Assembly (NCBI GenBank): GCA_947085035.1
Contig: CAMTUW010000018.1
Coordinates: 71,619-135,618 of the forward strand
DNA: 64,000 nucleotides
Origin: CAMTUW01 sp947085035
GTDB taxonomy: Bacteria > Actinomycetota > Coriobacteriia > Anaerosomatales > PHET01
Direction of reading: 5' to 3'
Positions 8,783-18,590 of the stretch are shown here, in pieces. Under the pieces are notes generated by a model. The model did no database searches. It was not told the origin of the DNA and was given only the letters and a program-made list of their open reading frames with translations. Every line of letters starts with the position of its first letter. The first letter of the stretch is position 1. The position numbers and the translations under genes were made by a program.

Positions 8783-9271
8783 CTATTCACCGCACCTTTC
8801 CCGGTTGAAGTCCACAACGCCTTTGAGGCGTGCTTTGACGATTCGGTCGTACTCGATCTCGACGCGCTCACCGTCTACCTCGACAAGAACCAGCTCGCCG
8901 TCCACACCGAGCAGAGTCCCTGTCCATGTGTGGCGCCTGTCGTCACCAGCTTTGGCCTTGATGGTGACCTTCTCGCCAGTGAAACGCTCGAAATCGATGA
9001 GTTTGTGAAGAGGCCGATCAATTCCGGGCGAAGAGACCTCGAGGGTGAATGGGCCACTCAACGCGCTCACGTCTTCGAGCGCCTCAGAGACCCATACGTT
9101 CGCGGCGCAGATCACGTCGATGCCGAGACCGTTCTCACAGTCGAGCAGAACGCGGATGATCGGGCTCGCTCGCCCGCCGACTTGCTCCACGGCCACGAGT
9201 TCGAAGCCGTGACTGGCTGCGACCGGCTCGAGGATCTCTGTCAAAGCGCGTGCGGTGTCTGTAATGGCCAT
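8783..9271 (-). CDS. rimP: Ribosome maturation factor RimP
   Basis: Needed for 30S maturation (central pseudoknot and S12 region). The 162-residue protein shows the family core: an N-terminal alpha-beta domain (LTEILEPVAASHGFELVAVE), VSSPGIDRPL, the RimP signature, then an SH3-like C-terminal domain (TGTLLGVDGELVLVEVDG). ATG at 9271 is preceded by TGGAGGTG; an in-frame upstream extension lies in the leader and is rejected. It is the first gene of the rimP-nusA-ylxR-infB-rbfA-nrnA-truB-ribF operon, with a good promoter about 90 bases upstream. Confidence 0.95.
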   Translation of the reverse strand: MAITDTARALTEILEPVAASHGFELVAVEQVGGRASPIIRVLLDCENGLGIDVICAANVWVSEALEDVSALSGPFTLEVSSPGIDRPLHKLIDFERFTGEKVTIKAKAGDDRRHTWTGTLLGVDGELVLVEVDGERVEIEYDRIVKARLKGVVDFNRERCGE

Positions 9272-9357
9272 CTGCCGGTCACCTCCAAGTCCACAGAACA
9301 AAAGAAGCGAGCGTCAGCCCACTTCTCGCGAGTGCGGTCAAATTCACGAACGTGGCG

Positions 9358-9385
9358 ATTCTATCACAAGGCGAAGCATGGTCAA
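9358..9385 (-). promoter_or_regulatory. Promoter of the rimP-nusA-infB operon
   Basis: On the minus strand TTGACC (9385-9380) and TAGAAT (9363-9358) are separated by 16 bases, a near-consensus housekeeping promoter. It lies between the proS stop and the rimP start and leaves a leader of about 80 bases. It suggests that rimP through ribF form a transcription unit separate from proS. Confidence 0.7.
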
Positions 9386-9407
9386 AAACGCGCTCGCGCG
9401 AAGGGGA

Positions 9408-11132
9408 TCAGGAGAACAGCGCGCGCTGAGTGATGACAGCTTCGGTGATCAGCTCGGGCGCCTCGTCCAGCGGAAGCATCAAGCGCTCACCGCTGGCACG
9501 TATCTTGAACTCGACGACGCCTTCGGCAAGCCCCTTCTTCCCCACGACGACTTGAAAAGGCCATCCGATGAGGTCGGCGTCTTTGAACTTGACCCCGGGG
9601 CGCTCATCGCGGTCATCGAGAATGACTTCAACGCCTGAGGACGCGAGCTCGCGCCACAGCTTCTCTGCAACCGAGACGATCTCGCCATCGGTCGCCAGTG
9701 GCAGTACTGCGACTTCGAGGGGCGCGACTGAGACTGGCCAGACGATACCGTGCTCATCGTTGTGCTGCTCGATGACGGCGGCCAACGAGCGCGAGATGCC
9801 GACTCCGTAGCAACCCATGAGGAACGGACGTTCCTCGCCAGCCTCGTCAGTGAAGGAGGCACCCATGGACTCGGAGTACTTGGTGCCCAACTGAAACACC
9901 TGGGACACCTCGATGCCCCGGGCTCCTTCAAGCGTGCCTCGGCACTCCGGGCACCCGTCGCCCGGCTGGGCGACAATGAGGTCGGCCCACGAGTCGACCG
10001 CAAAATCCCGGCCCGGCATCGCGCCGAGCAGGTGGAAATCATCCTCGTTGGCCCCGACTCCCCAGGCCACCTCGTCACGCAGGGAGAGATCGGCGACGAT
10101 GAGGGTGCCTTCCGGTGTCGAGACCGGTCCGAGCGAACCCTTGGGAAGCCGGTGAGTGTCAAAGTCCTCCTCGGCGAGAAGTTCGACACCGGGAACCGCT
10201 CGAGCGGCCTTCAGCGGATTGAGCTCGCGGTCTCCCGGCAGGCAGAAGAAGACCAGTCGCCCGTCGGTCGTCTTGGCGGCCATGGTCTTGACCGTATCGT
10301 GCGCTGAGATGCCGAGTGCAGTGGCGAGATCGGCGATCGTCCGCACGCGAGGAGTATGGATCCTCTCGATATCTCGGGGCTTCGTGACCGCAGGCGTGCG
10401 TAGAATCAACGTCTCTGCGGCTTCAACGTTGGCGGCGTAGCCACAGGCGCAGTAGACGAGAGCGGCCTCTCCGGCTTCAGCGAGCGCCATGAACTCCGTG
10501 GTGACGCTTCCGCCGATCTGGCCTGAATCGGCAGCTACCGGACGGTAGTCCAAGTTCAGCCGCTCGCATATACGGCCGTATGCGCGCGCCTGTTCGTCAT
10601 AGTGTTCCTGCAGCGACTCCTGTGTCGCGTGGAACGAGTAGGCGTCCTTCATGATGAACTCGCGACCTCGCAGGAGTCCGAAGCGCGGGCGGACCTCATC
10701 GCGAAACTTCATGTTGATCTGATAAAGCGATACAGGCAGGTCACGGTAGCTGCGTAACTCGCTTCGCACGAGAGCCGTGATGATCTCCTCGTGGGTGGGC
10801 CCGAGACAGAACTCCCGTCCATGACGGTCGCGAAGTCGAGCGAGCTCAGGGCCGTACACGTCCCACCTGCCCGACTCACGCCAAAGCTCGGCGGGTTGCA
10901 CGATGGGCAGGAGCAGTTCTTGGCTGCCGATCGCGTTCATCTCCTCGCGGACGATCGCTTCGATCTTGGCGAGAGCGCGCAATCCGAGTGGCAGAAACGA
11001 GTAGATCCCGCTCGCTGTCTTTCGGATCATCCCCGCGCGTAGAAGCAATCGATGGCTGGCGAGTTCCGCTTCTGTCGGATCCTCTTTGAGCGTGGGAGCG
11101 TAGACCTTGGACAGTCGCAGTGCGTCGGCCAT
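9408..11132 (-). CDS. proS: Prolyl-tRNA synthetase, bacterial type with editing insert
   Basis: Class II synthetase that charges tRNA-Pro. The 574 residues have the typical N-terminus (LLLRAGMIRKTASGIYSFLP), motif 2 around QINMKFRDEVRPRFGLLR, and an INS/YbaK-like editing insert (about 235-385; GRLVFFCLPGDRELNPLK). Motif 3 lies around GCYGVGISR and the anticodon-binding domain is at the C-terminus (VILDDRDERPGVKFKDADLIG). The length matches E. coli-type ProRS, not the archaeal/eukaryal type. ATG at 11132 follows GAGGAGA. It lies between ispG and rimP as in many Gram-positive bacteria, without polC. Confidence 0.97.
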   Translation of the reverse strand: MADALRLSKVYAPTLKEDPTEAELASHRLLLRAGMIRKTASGIYSFLPLGLRALAKIEAIVREEMNAIGSQELLLPIVQPAELWRESGRWDVYGPELARLRDRHGREFCLGPTHEEIITALVRSELRSYRDLPVSLYQINMKFRDEVRPRFGLLRGREFIMKDAYSFHATQESLQEHYDEQARAYGRICERLNLDYRPVAADSGQIGGSVTTEFMALAEAGEAALVYCACGYAANVEAAETLILRTPAVTKPRDIERIHTPRVRTIADLATALGISAHDTVKTMAAKTTDGRLVFFCLPGDRELNPLKAARAVPGVELLAEEDFDTHRLPKGSLGPVSTPEGTLIVADLSLRDEVAWGVGANEDDFHLLGAMPGRDFAVDSWADLIVAQPGDGCPECRGTLEGARGIEVSQVFQLGTKYSESMGASFTDEAGEERPFLMGCYGVGISRSLAAVIEQHNDEHGIVWPVSVAPLEVAVLPLATDGEIVSVAEKLWRELASSGVEVILDDRDERPGVKFKDADLIGWPFQVVVGKKGLAEGVVEFKIRASGERLMLPLDEAPELITEAVITQRALFS

Positions 11133-11175
11133 GAAAGCGTCTCCTCTGAAGTGCGCGGGTGCTTACGAAAGGATA

Positions 11176-12246
11176 TCAGGAGTCGAGACGGTCGATCTCA
11201 GCGAAGAGTTCGTTGACGATGTCGGCCTCAGCGACCTTGCGGATGGGAACGCCCTTGGCGAAGATCACGCCGACGCCGTCACCGGCAGCAACGCCGATGT
11301 CTGCTTCGCGAGCCTCACCGGGGCCATTCACCACGCAGCCCATCACAGCGACTTTCAGGGCAGCGTTTCCTCCCTGCAGTCGTGATGAGACCTCGTTGGC
11401 GATCGCGACCAGATCGATCTTGCAGCGGCCGCACGTCGGACAGCTCACCAGTTCGGGTGAGTTCCTCCGAAGGTCCAAGGCACCGAGGATCTCCCACGCG
11501 ACACGAACCTCTTCCACCGGATCGGCGGTAAGCGAGACACGGAGCGTGTCACCGATGCCTTCATGTAGCAAGATCCCGATGCCGACCGCCGACTTCACGG
11601 TGCCGGACAGCAAGGTGCCGGCTTCAGTGACGCCGACATGCAGCGGGTAGGGCACCTCGGCCGCCAGTTTTCGACAGGCGTCTACGGTGGCAGTCACGCT
11701 GGAGGCCTTGGCGGACAACACGATGTCGGTGAATCCGCGCTTCTCGAAATGCGAGCAGAACGTGATCGCGCTCGCGACGAGCTTGTCGGGCAGTGACCAG
11801 TCACGATCACGGCACTCATCGGAAAGCGAACCGGCGTTCACGCCGATGCGGATGGGGATGCCGGCCTCACCTGCGGCTTCGATCACCTCATCCACACGCG
11901 ACATGTCGCCGATGTTGCCGGGGTTGATGCGGAGCTTCGCGGCTCCGCAGCGTGCGGCTTCGATGGCGAGACGATGGTCGAAGTGAACGTCGGCGACGAC
12001 GGGCAGCTGGGATACGACGCAGATCTCGGCGAACGCGGGCAATGCATCCGCACGGGGAATCGCGACTCGCACGATCTCGCAACCCGCATCGGCGAGCCGC
12101 GCGATCTGGTCGAGGGTGGCGGCAACGTCACGGGTGTCGGTGGTCGTCATCGACTGCACGCGAATCGGGGCATCGCCTCCAAGGCGAACCGATCCGACCT
12201 GTACGGCCCTCGATGCGCGCCTGGGCGCACAGTCCGCGTGAGTCAT
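11176..12246 (-). CDS. ispG: 4-hydroxy-3-methylbut-2-en-1-yl diphosphate synthase (IspG/GcpE)
   Basis: [4Fe-4S] enzyme converting methylerythritol cyclodiphosphate to HMBPP, the penultimate MEP-pathway step. The 356-residue protein has a TIM-barrel part (VQSMTTTDTRDVAATLDQI, RINPGNIGD) and the C-terminal cluster-binding cysteines in SCPTCGRCKIDL and MGCVVNGPGEA. The ATG at 12246 follows the rseP stop after two bases; in-frame upstream codons lie inside rseP and are rejected. With dxr and uppS nearby, it makes this an isoprenoid gene cluster. Confidence 0.97.
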   Translation of the reverse strand: MTHADCAPRRASRAVQVGSVRLGGDAPIRVQSMTTTDTRDVAATLDQIARLADAGCEIVRVAIPRADALPAFAEICVVSQLPVVADVHFDHRLAIEAARCGAAKLRINPGNIGDMSRVDEVIEAAGEAGIPIRIGVNAGSLSDECRDRDWSLPDKLVASAITFCSHFEKRGFTDIVLSAKASSVTATVDACRKLAAEVPYPLHVGVTEAGTLLSGTVKSAVGIGILLHEGIGDTLRVSLTADPVEEVRVAWEILGALDLRRNSPELVSCPTCGRCKIDLVAIANEVSSRLQGGNAALKVAVMGCVVNGPGEAREADIGVAAGDGVGVIFAKGVPIRKVAEADIVNELFAEIDRLDS

Positions 12247-12248
12247 TG

Positions 12249-13508
12249 TCAGCCGCCGACTATGCGGGTGATGTCGGTGAACATGAGGTAGGCGATCAAT
12301 GCGAACAACAGCATCGCCCCCGACAGTGACACGCCAAGCGAGAAGTTGCGGGAAAGTGGCTTGCCGCGCAACCACTCAACGATCTCAAGAGCGATCTTGC
12401 CGCCGTCGAGCGGAGGTATCGGCAGGATGTTTATGACGCCCAGTGAAAGCGAGAGCGCAGCGACGATTCCAGCGTAGTCCAGAGGTCCCGACTTGGCTGC
12501 CTCAGCAGCGTAGACCGCGGCGCCGATCACGCTCGAGGACTGACTCACGGAAACGGCGAAGGTGGACGGATTGAAGAATCCGGCGATCGCCACGAAGGTC
12601 AGGCCGATGAAGGAGAACGACATGACGAACGCCTGCCAGGGGTTGGGCCGGACGGGTTTCATCTCAGGAGAGATGCCCAGCTGCGCGCCTCCGGTCCGAG
12701 GGTTCTCGCCAAGCGTGGCCGACACTGTGAGATCTGATCCCCCACGCTCGACGGTCACGGACACCGTCTGACCGACCTCGAGGCCAGCGACGGTGTGCAC
12801 GAGCGCCCGGAAGTCAGCGGTCTTCGCGCCTCCAACAGAGAGGATCTTGTCGCCCGCCTTGATTCCGGCGCGTTCGGCGGCGCTGTTGGCGCCCACCGCG
12901 CCCACGAAGCCGGTGTCTTGCGAGTAGCCGAAGGCCGAGAGAACCACAGTGAACACCGTGACTGCGGTAAGCAGATTCAGAATCACGCCCATCGACAGAA
13001 CCGTGAGGCGTTTGCCGGTTGACAGCCCGCGATACGTGGATCGACGCGCCGTATCGAGTAGCGCTGCGGGATCGTGTGCAGTCTCGGTGGAAAACCGAGA
13101 GAGGTACAGGTCGTCGTGGCCTTCGACCGGTGTGAGCGCGTCCCAGTCGGCGAGAGTGATCAGGAGGCCATCAGCGGTCTGCACGTCGACCCCGAGATGC
13201 CCGGCAAGTAACCCGGCATCCATCGCGCCGTATTCTGTGACGATGGCCAGGGCGGGCGCGAGCAGAGGGTCCTCGGGACCAGGTTCCATGCCGGCGATCC
13301 GCACGTATCCACCGAGCGGCACCATCGTGATGCCGTAGGTGGTCTTGGCGCCCCGGAAGCGAATGGCGGGTCCAGGAAGGCCCACCATGAACTCGTGGAC
13401 CTTCACGCCGAACATCCGCGCGGCGAGGAAGTGCCCGCCTTCATGGATGACGATCAACAGTGAGAACGTGATAACGCCCCAGAACACAGCGGCGAAGCCT
13501 TCAGACAT
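12249..13508 (-). CDS. rseP: RIP-type site-2 zinc metalloprotease RseP, with large loop insert
   Basis: Intramembrane protease that cleaves anti-sigma factors and signal-peptide remnants. The 419 residues show HEGGH (22-26, zinc site) in the first membrane helix, GGYVRIAGME (67-75), and a helix beginning near KRLTVLSMGVILNLL. One PDZ domain (AERAGIKAGDKILSVGG) follows, then PPLDGGK, the second active-site motif, in a later helix, and a last helix at the C-terminus. Residues about 76-160 are an insert between the GGYV loop and the second helix, longer than in typical RseP. ATG 13508 overlaps the dxr stop by eight bases. Confidence 0.94.
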   Translation of the reverse strand: MSEGFAAVFWGVITFSLLIVIHEGGHFLAARMFGVKVHEFMVGLPGPAIRFRGAKTTYGITMVPLGGYVRIAGMEPGPEDPLLAPALAIVTEYGAMDAGLLAGHLGVDVQTADGLLITLADWDALTPVEGHDDLYLSRFSTETAHDPAALLDTARRSTYRGLSTGKRLTVLSMGVILNLLTAVTVFTVVLSAFGYSQDTGFVGAVGANSAAERAGIKAGDKILSVGGAKTADFRALVHTVAGLEVGQTVSVTVERGGSDLTVSATLGENPRTGGAQLGISPEMKPVRPNPWQAFVMSFSFIGLTFVAIAGFFNPSTFAVSVSQSSSVIGAAVYAAEAAKSGPLDYAGIVAALSLSLGVINILPIPPLDGGKIALEIVEWLRGKPLSRNFSLGVSLSGAMLLFALIAYLMFTDITRIVGG

Positions 13509-14652
13509 GCTGGAGTATCTCCTTTGCGTGGGCTCTCGCCCAGTCGTCAACCGTCTCAACGTGCTCTACCGAAGAGATCGCCTCAGGGTCGTGCGACTCC
13601 ATGACCATCGCGACAACTCGTTCGATGTCGAGAAAGCCGCATCCGTCATGAAGAAACGAATCGACCGCGACCTCATTGGCCGCGTTCATAGCAGCAGGCA
13701 TCGTGCCGCCTTCGCGCCCCGCAGCATACGCAAGCGCAAGACAGCGAAATGTGTCGAGGTCGGGCTCCTCGAAATCGAGGCTACCGATACGGGAGAAGTC
13801 GACGGGTTCGAGCGGTGCGTCCCAACGCTTCGGATACGAGAGCGCGTACTGGATCGGGATGCGCATGTCCGTCGCGCCCAAGTGGGCCTTCACGCTTCCG
13901 TCAGCGAATTCGACCATCGAATGAACGCAGCTTTGCGGGTGCACGACGACCCTGATGGCATCGAAAGATACGCCGAAGAGGTGGTGCGCCTCGATGACTT
14001 CAAGACCCTTGTTCATCATCGTGGCCGAATCGATGGAGATCTTGCGTCCCATCGTCCAGGTCGGGTGATTCAGCGCTTGAGCAGCGGTGACATGGGCCAG
14101 TTCTGATCTGGCCCACCCTCGAAACGGACCACCGCTCGCCGTGAGCCAGATGCGTCGAACGGATTCGCCCTCCTCGCCGATCAAACATTGGAAGATCGCC
14201 GAGTGCTCCGAGTCGACCGGCAGCAGTTGGCCAGGGTCTGCCAGCGCGGTCACGAGGGAGCCACCTACCACCAGCGACTCCTTGTTCGCGAGCGCGAGAC
14301 GCTTACCCGCCTTCAGGGCAGCGACGGTGGCGCGCAGTCCCGCCGATCCCACGAGCGCGTTCACGATGATGTCGGCCTCGGGATGAGTTGCGAGCGAAAC
14401 GACTGCGTCGGCGCCGTCCGAGACCGTGCCGCCCGTGCACAGCGCGCGGGCGCGCGAGGCCGCTTCGCGGTCAACGAGCGCGAGCTCGCCGACCCCGAGG
14501 GTCCGAGCCTGTTCGCTGATCAGCTCGGCGTTCGAGTGGGCGGCCAAACCAACGACGCGAAGGCGATCGGGATAGCGCGATGCGACCTGAATCGCCTGCT
14601 GCCCTATCGAGCCCGTGGACCCGAGAATCACGACGTTTCTGATCTCGGTCAT
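13501..14652 (-). CDS. dxr: 1-deoxy-D-xylulose 5-phosphate reductoisomerase
   Basis: NADPH-dependent first committed enzyme of the MEP isoprenoid pathway. The 383 residues start with the nucleotide-binding GSTGSIGQQAIQV. They continue with ALANKESLVVGG, LLPVDSEHSAIFQCL (metal-binding D-x-E), LTASGGPFRGW, and HPTWTMGRKISIDSATMMNKG, all diagnostic for Dxr. ATG at 14652 overlaps the cdsA stop by four bases. The frr-uppS-cdsA-dxr-rseP order is the widespread bacterial arrangement. Confidence 0.98.
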   Translation of the reverse strand: MTEIRNVVILGSTGSIGQQAIQVASRYPDRLRVVGLAAHSNAELISEQARTLGVGELALVDREAASRARALCTGGTVSDGADAVVSLATHPEADIIVNALVGSAGLRATVAALKAGKRLALANKESLVVGGSLVTALADPGQLLPVDSEHSAIFQCLIGEEGESVRRIWLTASGGPFRGWARSELAHVTAAQALNHPTWTMGRKISIDSATMMNKGLEVIEAHHLFGVSFDAIRVVVHPQSCVHSMVEFADGSVKAHLGATDMRIPIQYALSYPKRWDAPLEPVDFSRIGSLDFEEPDLDTFRCLALAYAAGREGGTMPAAMNAANEVAVDSFLHDGCGFLDIERVVAMVMESHDPEAISSVEHVETVDDWARAHAKEILQHV

Positions 14653-15470
14653 AACACGCCTCCCCATTTCAGCAGCCAGTACCCAACGAGGCTCGCGAAA
14701 AGAAGTGAGTCGATCCGGTCGAGGAATCCCCCGTGCCCCGGTAGCGAGTCCCCTGAATCCTTGACGCCCACCTCGCGTTTGAGTCTGGATTCGAAGAGGT
14801 CACCAACTACGGCGGCGAGAGCGACGCCGAGTCCGATCATGACGGCGACAAGAACAGAGATCTTCACGTCGAAGAACCCCGGCACCACAAGCCACGTCGC
14901 GACGCATGCGATCGTGCCAGCGAAGAAACCCTCCCATGATTTGTTCGGGGAGATTCGCGGGGCCAGTTTTCGGCGTCCGAACGAAACGCCGATCACATAG
15001 GCACCCACGTCGGCGAGCCACACGCTCGCGATGAGCGTCAGAGCGAGAGCCAAGCCGTCGTCATGACTGCGAATCAAGACGAAGTGACTCAGGAGAAAGC
15101 CCGTGTAGAGCGCGCCGAAAAGCGTCTCAGCCGTCTCGGTGAGACGGATACGTGCGATGAACGTGTGGCGCACGATGAGCGTGACGATGAGGAGCGTGGA
15201 TACCCACAGCATGCCCGAACTGGACCACAGGGCCGTAGCGAGGGGCATCGCGGTTGCCGCAGCCACCCCGAACACGACGCGCGGTACCCCAAAGCCTCCG
15301 TGGCGGATGGCGTAGAACTCTCTGGCGGCCAAACCCGTCATGGCGCCGAACAGGATAGCGGTCGGCACGGCTCCGAACCACAGAGCCAGAAGCGTCGCGA
15401 CGCCGTAAACGACGGCGGTCAGTATGCGGGCCCCCAGTCCTCTGAAGCGCGATTGCAGCGGAGTGCTCAT
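14649..15470 (-). CDS. cdsA: Phosphatidate cytidylyltransferase (CDP-diglyceride synthase)
   Basis: Integral membrane enzyme making CDP-diacylglycerol for phospholipid synthesis. The 273-residue protein has several hydrophobic helices (ILTAVVYGVATLLALWFGAV and others), SPNKSWEGFFAG, and the C-terminal family signature RLKREVGVKDSGDSLPGHGG with FLDRIDS. ATG at 15470 shares one base with the uppS stop (TGATG), and its own stop overlaps the dxr ATG. In-frame upstream codons lie within uppS and are rejected. Confidence 0.96.
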   Translation of the reverse strand: MSTPLQSRFRGLGARILTAVVYGVATLLALWFGAVPTAILFGAMTGLAAREFYAIRHGGFGVPRVVFGVAAATAMPLATALWSSSGMLWVSTLLIVTLIVRHTFIARIRLTETAETLFGALYTGFLLSHFVLIRSHDDGLALALTLIASVWLADVGAYVIGVSFGRRKLAPRISPNKSWEGFFAGTIACVATWLVVPGFFDVKISVLVAVMIGLGVALAAVVGDLFESRLKREVGVKDSGDSLPGHGGFLDRIDSLLFASLVGYWLLKWGGVL

Positions 15471-16246
15471 CAGCGGCCACCGTAGCGTCGCTCGCGGTGC
15501 TGGAAGTCGACCACCGCGCTCAGGAGATCGGTGCGGTCGAAGTCGGGCCACAGCGTCTGGGTGACCCACAGCTCGCTGTAGGCGATTTCGTACAGAAGGA
15601 AGTTGGAGACGCGCATCTCCCCACTCGTTCTGATCACGAGATCGGGATCGGGTAGATCCGCGGTGGAAAGATGGGCGCTGATGGTCTCAGTGCTGATGTC
15701 GCCCGGGTCGATCTCGCCTCGCAACGCCTTTTCGGCGATCGCACGTGCGGCGAGGGCGATGTCGTCTCGACCACCGTAGTCAAGCGCCACCACAAGGGTG
15801 AGGCCCGAGTTCTTCGCGGTGCGGGCAACACATCGCCTGAATGCCGCAGCGGTCTCTCCGGGTAAACCCTCGAGCCTCCCGATGACCCTGACGCGCACAT
15901 TCATGCGCTCCAGGTTGACGAGCTCGCGCTCGAGAACCTCAACGAAGAGCGACATGATCCCGAGAACCTCATCTTTCGGACGGGACCAGTTCTCTGACGA
16001 GAAGGAGTAGATGGTCAGGTAGCTGATATCAAGCTCGATCGAGGCTGCGATAGCCTCACGGACGGCCTTTGCGCCCGCTTGATGGCCGGCCAGACGCGGC
16101 AGACCGCGGGAAGCCGCCCAGCGACCGTTGCCGTCCATGATGATCGCGATGTGCGCGGGGACCGCGTTCGGGATGAAGTCGGCAAGAAGGGCATGCGCGC
16201 GGTCGCCCTGGAAGAACGACACGCGGCTGGATTCGTCAGGGCCCAC
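15470..16246 (-). CDS. uppS: Isoprenyl diphosphate (undecaprenyl) synthase
   Basis: cis-Prenyltransferase that makes the lipid carrier for cell-wall synthesis. The 258 residues contain HIAIIMDGNGRWA with the catalytic Asp, then GHQAGAKAVRE, YLTIYSFSSENWSRP, DYGGRDDIA, and the C-terminal PDPDLVIRTSGEMRVSNF and WPDF motifs. The start is GTG at 16246, four bases after the frr stop, with a modest AGGGC upstream. The product chain length (C55 or shorter) cannot be read from sequence. Confidence 0.96.
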   Translation of the reverse strand: MGPDESSRVSFFQGDRAHALLADFIPNAVPAHIAIIMDGNGRWAASRGLPRLAGHQAGAKAVREAIAASIELDISYLTIYSFSSENWSRPKDEVLGIMSLFVEVLERELVNLERMNVRVRVIGRLEGLPGETAAAFRRCVARTAKNSGLTLVVALDYGGRDDIALAARAIAEKALRGEIDPGDISTETISAHLSTADLPDPDLVIRTSGEMRVSNFLLYEIAYSELWVTQTLWPDFDRTDLLSAVVDFQHRERRYGGR

Positions 16247-16249
16247 GCC

Positions 16250-16807
16250 CTAGACCTCCATGATTTCGGTCTCTTTGCGTTTGAGCGCCTCATCGACATC
16301 CTTGACGTGGCCGTCCGTCAGCTTCTGTACCTCGGTTTCAGCGCGACGGACATCGTCTTCGGAGACCTCGCCGTCCTTGGACAACCGCTCAAGCTTCTGG
16401 TTTGCGTCCCGGCGGATGTTTCGAATGGCGACCCGCGCTTCCTCGGCGTAACCTTTGCAGAGTTTCACCAGGTCGCGACGGCGCTCCTCGTTCAGCGCCG
16501 GGAAGGGAACCCGAATGACGATACCGTCGTTGCTCGGGTTCAGGCCGAGGTCGGATGTGAGAATGGCACGCTCGATAGCGCCGATGATGGTCTTGTCCCA
16601 CGGCTCGATGACGACCGTCTGCGGTTCAGGGACTTTGAGGCTGGCCACTTGGTTCAATGGCATCGGACTGCCGTACGCCTCTACCGTGACCTTGTCAAAG
16701 ATCAATGCAGAGGCGCGCCCGGTCCGCACGGTCGAGAACTCGTGAGCGAGTGCCTGCAACGTCTTTTCCATGTGTTCGTTCGCTGATTTGATGATCTCGT
16801 TCGTCAT
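16250..16807 (-). CDS. frr: Ribosome recycling factor
   Basis: Splits post-termination ribosomes together with EF-G. The 185-residue product is the family length. It carries the typical FSTVRTGRASALIFDKVTVE, YGSPMPLNQVASLKVPEPQ and the C-terminal helix (VAIRNIRRDANQKLERL, EVQKLTDGHVKDVD). ATG 16807 overlaps the pyrH stop by four bases, indicating coupling of the two genes. Confidence 0.98.
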   Translation of the reverse strand: MTNEIIKSANEHMEKTLQALAHEFSTVRTGRASALIFDKVTVEAYGSPMPLNQVASLKVPEPQTVVIEPWDKTIIGAIERAILTSDLGLNPSNDGIVIRVPFPALNEERRRDLVKLCKGYAEEARVAIRNIRRDANQKLERLSKDGEVSEDDVRRAETEVQKLTDGHVKDVDEALKRKETEIMEV

Positions 16808-17532
16808 CGGTCATCTCCCCTTACGATGGTTCCGACGGACTCACCCATCAGAGCCCGCGCGATATTACCCTCGACCTCCATGTTGAACACGATGATCGGG
16901 AGCTTGTTGTCCATGCACAACGAGATCGCCGTCGAGTCCATGACCTGGAGACCACGGTTGAGCACCTCTATGTAGGTGAGCTCATCGAATCGCACTGCGT
17001 CAGGGTGCTTCTTCGGGTCGGCGTCGTAGACACCGTCGACCCGGGTCGCCTTCATGACGCAGTCGGCGTCGATCTCAAGCGCGCGCAGTGCAGCGGTCGT
17101 GTCCGTGGTGAAGTACGGATTTCCGGTACCTGCGGCGAAGATGACGACACGGCCCTTCTCCATGTGGCGCATGGCACGCCGGCGGATGTAGGGCTCTGCA
17201 ACGGCCTGCATCTCGATCGCGCTCATCACGCGGGTGTAGACACCGGCGCGCTCGAGGGCATCTTGCAGGGCGAGTGCGTTCAATACCGTGGCGAGCATAC
17301 CCATGTAGTCCGCTTGCGAGCGGTCCATACCCGAGGCCGATGCGGCCAGACCTCGAAAGATGTTGCCGCCACCCACGACGATGGCGAACTCGGTACCCAT
17401 CGCGCGGACGTCTCGAATCTGTCGGGCGAGTGAATCGAGGACTTCGGGGTCGATCCCGTAGGCGGATTCCCCCATCAAAGCCTCACCTGACAGCTTCAGC
17501 AAGACGCGCTTGAATCGGACTGTCTCAGTCAA
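16804..17532 (-). CDS. pyrH: UMP kinase
   Basis: Phosphorylates UMP to UDP; hexameric amino-acid-kinase fold. The product reads TETVRFKRVLLKLSGEALMG, then VVGGGNIFRG, ADYMGMLATVLNALALQDAL, GTGNPYFTTDTTAALRA and MKATRVDGVYDADPKK. The start is set by the ribosome site: AGGGGA lies six bases before a TTG at 17532, giving 242 residues, the normal length. Two in-frame ATGs further upstream (17574, 17547) lack a ribosome site. A 13-bp hairpin separates it from tsf. Confidence 0.95.
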   Translation of the reverse strand: MTETVRFKRVLLKLSGEALMGESAYGIDPEVLDSLARQIRDVRAMGTEFAIVVGGGNIFRGLAASASGMDRSQADYMGMLATVLNALALQDALERAGVYTRVMSAIEMQAVAEPYIRRRAMRHMEKGRVVIFAAGTGNPYFTTDTTAALRALEIDADCVMKATRVDGVYDADPKKHPDAVRFDELTYIEVLNRGLQVMDSTAISLCMDNKLPIIVFNMEVEGNIARALMGESVGTIVRGDDR

Positions 17533-17589
17533 TGATGTTCCCCTCATCTCAGCGTGATTCGCGTGAACCTTCATCGTCAGGATACAGCA

Positions 17590-17620
17590 CGCGGACCGGC
17601 GCGTGGTGCGCCGGTCCGCG
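17590..17620 (-). terminator. Strong hairpin between tsf and pyrH
   Basis: A perfect 13-bp GC-rich inverted repeat (17590-17602 with 17608-17620, 5-base loop) lies just downstream of tsf. No T-tract follows on the minus strand, so it is either an L-shaped terminator-like stem or an RNA-stability/processing hairpin. It implies that rpsB-tsf is partly separated from pyrH-frr. Confidence 0.6.
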
Positions 17621-17648
17621 ATGTTGACATACGGTCAGAGGTGCAGGG

Positions 17649-18542
<894 letters not shown>

Positions 18543-18590
18543 ATTGACTCCTTGGATCGTTCTTGAAAGGTCCGGCAGATCCGTGTGTAC

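Noticed and set aside
7778..9433. Long open frame on the plus strand (551 codons) opposite nusA and rimP
   Set aside because: It mirrors two clearly conserved minus-strand genes, has no recognisable domain, no ribosome site, and results from high-GC codon bias.
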